NCBI GenBank assembly: GCA_018894105.1
Contig: CM032128.1
Span: 31,333,299-31,397,298, forward strand
From: Jacaranda mimosifolia
Taxonomy: Eukaryota > Streptophyta > Magnoliopsida > Lamiales > Bignoniaceae
Direction of reading: 5' to 3'
Length of the DNA stretch: 64,000 bases
Of this stretch, positions 63,883-64,000 are shown piece after piece. Below the pieces are notes generated by a model. That model saw only the letters and a list, made by a program, of their open reading frames with translations. It was not told the DNA's origin and made no database searches. Both the position numbers and the translations under genes were made by a program. The first letter of the stretch is position 1. Every line of letters starts with the position of its first letter.

Positions 63883-64000
63883 AATTTGGGCTTTTGGGAC
63901 TATTGACTTGGTAATCTAATATACCAGGGGATATGATGCTTACCTGCTAAAAGTGTTGATATTCCATCAGCAGGCATCTGAAAAATTTGCATTGTGTTGT
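63883..64000 (-). other. Possible upstream exon at the window edge
   Basis: On the minus strand a TTTTTCAG acceptor look-alike near 63979 and a GTAAGC donor near 63943 would define a 34-nt segment beginning ATGCCTGCTGATGG. It may be a leader exon of the small basic protein gene. The edge of the window prevents a decision. Confidence 0.25.

Noticed and set aside
1..64000. tRNA, rRNA or snRNA genes
   Set aside because: I looked for tRNA A- and B-box patterns and rRNA-like GC-rich blocks and saw none that I could support by eye; a covariance-model scan would be decisive.

Overview
The window is nuclear DNA from a flowering plant, almost certainly a eudicot. It is AT-rich, its genes are split by many GT-AG introns, and it carries several families of short non-autonomous DNA transposons. 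No species is named, because nothing in the sequence fixes one. I read nine full-length protein-coding gene models and one small conserved ORF at the right edge. Splice junctions were placed by hand so that exon phases add up; eight of the nine long models close without a break.

Layout, left to right. 2468-9756 (-): PSAT1, a phospholipid:sterol acyltransferase in 15 exons. 11233-15619 (+): an EXO84 exocyst subunit, divergent from PSAT1. 16525-17847 (-): MORF2, an organellar RNA-editing factor. 18229-21853: a 3.6-kb Mutator-like element. 23026-27740 (+): BARD1 (RING, PHD-like and twin BRCT) with a one-base frameshift in its middle exon. 28204-31582 (-): an NPF5-type transporter. 36439-38704 (+): an At1g04030-like protein with a lipidation-type N-terminus. 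39635-44658 (-): CESA4, a secondary-wall cellulose synthase. 46190-51026 (-): a PHR1-type MYB-CC phosphate-starvation regulator with a noncoding 5' exon near 52.5 kb. 56201-59653: a second copy of the same Mutator-like element in the same orientation. 61300-62560 (-): a HAD class-B acid phosphatase. 63577-63882 (-): a small basic protein.

The genes do not form one pathway; they cover sterol lipid metabolism, exocytosis, organelle RNA editing, DNA repair, transport, wall synthesis and phosphate signalling. The order PSAT1, BARD1, At1g04030-like, At1g04040-like acid phosphatase matches the consecutive Arabidopsis loci At1g04010 to At1g04040. The window is therefore an expanded version of a known ancestral block, with extra genes and transposons between the shared ones.

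The most unusual sequence is the pair of long-inverted-repeat elements about 38 kb apart. Each holds about eleven degenerate ~86-bp tandem units and then a second array, both packed with the tetramer GTAC, plus a degraded exon-like fragment. Copy 1 has a perfect 9-bp target duplication. They bracket BARD1, the transporter, the At1g04030-like gene, CESA4 and PHR1.
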